This document shows positions 61,721 to 64,000 of a stretch of 64,000 nucleotides of DNA, piece after piece; the stretch's first letter is position 1; each line of letters opens with the position of its first letter. Below the pieces are notes generated by a model, which saw nothing but the letters and a program-made list of their open reading frames with translations, searched no databases and was not told where the DNA came from. A program made the position numbers and the translations under genes. Source of the stretch: an uncultured Alphaproteobacteria bacterium (GTDB lineage: Bacteria; Pseudomonadota; Alphaproteobacteria; Rhodobacterales; Rhodobacteraceae); the NCBI GenBank assembly GCA_902524845.1, contig CABZEW010000003.1, positions 1 through 64,000 on the forward strand, in the 5' to 3' direction.

Positions 61721-62467
61721 TTATCCAACGCGACGAAAAATATATGGCATGTAGTAGGGTACTCTTTCCTTGTACTCTGAAAATCTTTTGCCGTAAATTT
61801 TCTGAAACCTTCTTTCTTTAAACATAGGACCGAAATAGCAATAAAGACTGTAGGAAAATGCAACAATAAATAAATCCAAACTCATCTCCGGACTTGTCCA
61901 AAGTACCAGACTGAAGGATAGATAAATGGGTTGCCTTATTATCGAAAAGAGACCGCGATGTGGCATATCAGGAAAAACGGGTTGTTTCCCCTGATATAGA
62001 GATGTCCATCCTAAAGACCCGGTTTGCACTTTATATCCTGCTTGTATCGATGATATAGACAATAATGCCCAACTTAGTAAGTTAAGCATTACCATAAAGA
62101 CGTTTGCCGGTGTTTCAATTTGCCAGATAAAAACTCCAGAAAAATTCCACAGAGAAAATAACAGTATAAGTTGTATAGAGGCAATTGTAGCGTAAACTGT
62201 TGTTCTAAGAGTTTTCGCATACTTTTTAGGCGCAAAGATCTCTAATACCTTCAAACCGCGTTCAGATAAGAGAAATGAGTGCCCTGCAGGAAACTGAATT
62301 AATAATATAAAATTAATTGCCACTGCACTGAAGCCTTCAAAGGCCCCTACTGAAAATTGAAAGCCTGTCAAAATGGTAAAAAACATTATGGCACCAGCTA
62401 TCAGAAAGATACCGTGGCACAGTAAACCATAAAATATTGCCAACCACTTGTATCTTAATGACATCAT
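61721..62467 (-). CDS. Membrane-bound methyltransferase-like protein (NnrU/MddA/ICMT type)
   Basis: A 248-residue protein with about six membrane helices. The C-terminal part RGLFSIIRQPIYLSFSLVLW and YCYFGPMFKERRFQKIYGKR matches isoprenylcysteine methyltransferase-like proteins. The Arg-Gln-Pro-Ile-Tyr and Glu-Arg segments bind SAM. The layout (QFPAGHSFLLSERG near residue 60) recalls methanethiol S-methyltransferase MddA. The acceptor could be methanethiol or another thiol. Confidence 0.68.
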   Translation of the reverse strand: MMSLRYKWLAIFYGLLCHGIFLIAGAIMFFTILTGFQFSVGAFEGFSAVAINFILLIQFPAGHSFLLSERGLKVLEIFAPKKYAKTLRTTVYATIASIQLILLFSLWNFSGVFIWQIETPANVFMVMLNLLSWALLSISSIQAGYKVQTGSLGWTSLYQGKQPVFPDMPHRGLFSIIRQPIYLSFSLVLWTSPEMSLDLFIVAFSYSLYCYFGPMFKERRFQKIYGKRFSEYKERVPYYMPYIFRRVG

Positions 62468-62503
62468 TTATGATAAATAGTGCATCGCAAAGAAATGGAA
62501 ATA

Positions 62504-64000
62504 CTAAAACTCAAATTCTTTTTGTAAACTTGTACGTTTTTTTCTGGACCTGAGATAGTCATTTTCAGCAGTTTTTCTGCTGCCTATCTTCTTCCAAATG
62601 GCTTGAGCTTGAGATCTTGCCGTTTTCAAGTTCTTGAGTTCATAGATTCTTGTTGACGCGCTTACCCGGGATAGTTTCTCATCCACTATAGGTATATAAT
62701 AATTCCCTAATAATTCTGGTGTTTTCCAAGGTTTATGAATGTTTGCTGCTGGTAGATGTCTCAACTCTGGGACCCATTTTTTGATAAATTTTCCCTGTTT
62801 ATCATGTTCCAATCCTTGCTTGATTGGGTTGTAAATCCTAATTGTATTAATTCCAGTAGTACCGGACTGCATCTGAACTTGGGAATAATGAATTCCGGGT
62901 TCGTAGTCTGAGAACAGCTTTGCTAAATGAAGAGATGTTAGTCTCCAATCTATCCATAAATTGTAACTAGCAAAACTAACAAGCATTGCGCGCATACGGA
63001 AGTTAATCCATCCGGTTGTTATCAATGATCGCATACACGCGTCAATAAAAGGAAACCCTGTTTTGCCGCGTTTCCATCTTTCAAAATTCTCAGAGTAAGA
63101 AGTTTCTCTTTCTAATTTATCATAAATAGGATGAATGTTTTTCCACTCTATACTTCGCAAATCTTCTAGTTTTTGAATAAAGTGACAATGCCACCGAAGC
63201 CTTTTCAAAAAGGAATTGTAAGAAGCTTGCCAGGTTTTTTTTGTATATTCAGATAGGTCTTTATTTTTTTTTGCTCGTTCTTGTGTTCTTTGGAAAATTG
63301 TCCGAATAGAAATAGTTCCAAAAGCAATATGTGTAGACATTCTAGAACAAGAATATTCAGATAGCTGAGGTCCAGACATCTCTCTTTGATAGTTTTCACC
63401 ACGTTGATTTAAAAAACTTTCCAAAACAGTATTTGGCTTGCTATTACCAAAGTTTGTGTTTGGTTTAAGACCATCAAACTCCAGTTGTAAGTCTTGAAAA
63501 GATGGAAGTTCATCGGACTCTTCAGATACACAATAAATTTTTTTCGGCACTTCGCGTATTTTTTTTTGCATATATTTATGCCAAAGGGAGGCCCATCCAT
63601 CGCGGGATTTTAAATTCTTTACAACACCATTTTGTTGATATTCTATCCAATCTAGAGAATTTTTTGCAGTCCACCTTCGGATATCCTCATCACGATTTTT
63701 TGCAAAATTGTTCCATGTTTCGTAGTGAGAGTAAATTGCGTCGAAGTTGTGTCTTTCTTGCAAGGCATTCAAAACAGCTAACGCCTCTCCTACTTTTACT
63801 ACTAGTTTAGAGCCTCTGCATCTAAACATTTTATCAAGTTGGCTAAGATATTGTTGGAGATAGAGAAAGTGCCTGTAAGAAACGTCAGGTTGGCTCCATA
63901 AGTCTGGTTCAAGTATGTATAGAGGTAGAACTTTGCCCTTTGCTGAAGCGTCTGATAGAGGCTCGTGATCGAGCATCCTCAGATCTCTTTTAAACCACAC
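62504..64000 (-). CDS. Cryptochrome/DNA photolyase family protein (partial, N-terminus outside window)
   Basis: A 498-residue photolyase-type flavoprotein; the frame is open at the window edge, which falls at [15 protein letters not shown], the second or third residue position of the family. The FAD-binding domain has [15 protein letters not shown] near residue 290, [15 protein letters not shown] and the C-terminal [20 protein letters not shown]. These are photolyase motifs. The repaired lesion, or a signalling role, cannot be decided. A Lys/Arg-rich tail follows. Confidence 0.87.
   Translation of the reverse strand: MWFKRDLRMLDHEPLSDASAKGKVLPLYILEPDLWSQPDVSYRHFLYLQQYLSQLDKMFRCRGSKLVVKVGEALAVLNALQERHNFDAIYSHYETWNNFAKNRDEDIRRWTAKNSLDWIEYQQNGVVKNLKSRDGWASLWHKYMQKKIREVPKKIYCVSEESDELPSFQDLQLEFDGLKPNTNFGNSKPNTVLESFLNQRGENYQREMSGPQLSEYSCSRMSTHIAFGTISIRTIFQRTQERAKKNKDLSEYTKKTWQASYNSFLKRLRWHCHFIQKLEDLRSIEWKNIHPIYDKLERETSYSENFERWKRGKTGFPFIDACMRSLITTGWINFRMRAMLVSFASYNLWIDWRLTSLHLAKLFSDYEPGIHYSQVQMQSGTTGINTIRIYNPIKQGLEHDKQGKFIKKWVPELRHLPAANIHKPWKTPELLGNYYIPIVDEKLSRVSASTRIYELKNLKTARSQAQAIWKKIGSRKTAENDYLRSRKKRTSLQKEFEF

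Overview
The window is a continuous, gene-dense stretch of an AT-rich bacterial chromosome. The best fit is a low-GC marine alphaproteobacterium. The reasons are the Mrp-type antiporter cluster with MrpA split up, the FAD/TPR/cyclase gene content, the many small-molecule transporters, the tRNA-Gln sequence type and the trehalose and spermidine genes. I cannot name the genus from sequence alone. No phage structural genes, transposase, integrase, rRNA or CRISPR array was seen.

Layout. 1-2366: cell-elongation genes (end of mrdA/PBP2, rodA) and a 2-hydroxyacid dehydrogenase. 2363-9824: a ten-gene minus-strand Mrp/Mnh cation/proton antiporter operon. 9912-10757: kdsA. 10811-10885: an intact tRNA-Gln(UUG). 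10886-41084: an accessory island. 41183-64000: an alpha/beta hydrolase of distinct composition, a DEAD-box helicase, a spermidine operon (speD-like, speE, speD) behind a structured leader, a polyprenol-kinase-like protein, EamA exporters, a Kef-type antiporter, an acyl-CoA ligase, a class III aminotransferase, an FAD protein, a second TPR cyclase, a GAF protein and a photolyase cut by the window edge.

The most unusual structure is the island downstream of tRNA-Gln. It is subdivided by nine copies of a repeat of about 168 bp (one truncated), all on the plus strand. Each copy has a conserved non-tRNA block of about 118 bp, with direct repeats of TTTTGACAACA and TGATAAC, fused to the 3' 49 nt of tRNA-Gln from the anticodon stem through CCA. 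The copies therefore look like right ends plus attR sites of elements that integrated one after another at the tRNA-Gln anticodon stem. Each interval carries 1-10 cargo genes: a cyclase; amidase, ureohydrolases and an amino-acid ABC transporter; an oligopeptide ABC transporter and hydrolase; an acyl-CoA ligase; a methyltransferase; an SDR; a secreted CRTAC1 pair; an oxidoreductase and DUF924; otsBA. Mismatches of the tRNA part to the intact tRNA rise with distance from it (0, 1, 1, then 5, 22, mostly deleted, 8, 11). This is what serial accretion with the youngest insertion next to the tRNA would produce. No recombinase lies in the window, so the elements would have to be mobilised in trans or have lost it.

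Elsewhere, the spermidine operon pairs a canonical SpeD with a divergent SpeD paralogue that keeps the catalytic Ser, His and Cys but has lost other conserved active-site positions. It could supply the diamine. The cassette between repeats 1 and 2 looks like an uptake-and-hydrolysis module for a guanidino or amide compound. The cassette between repeats 2 and 3 is decaying: its peptide transporter has lost its ATPase and a normal permease start codon.
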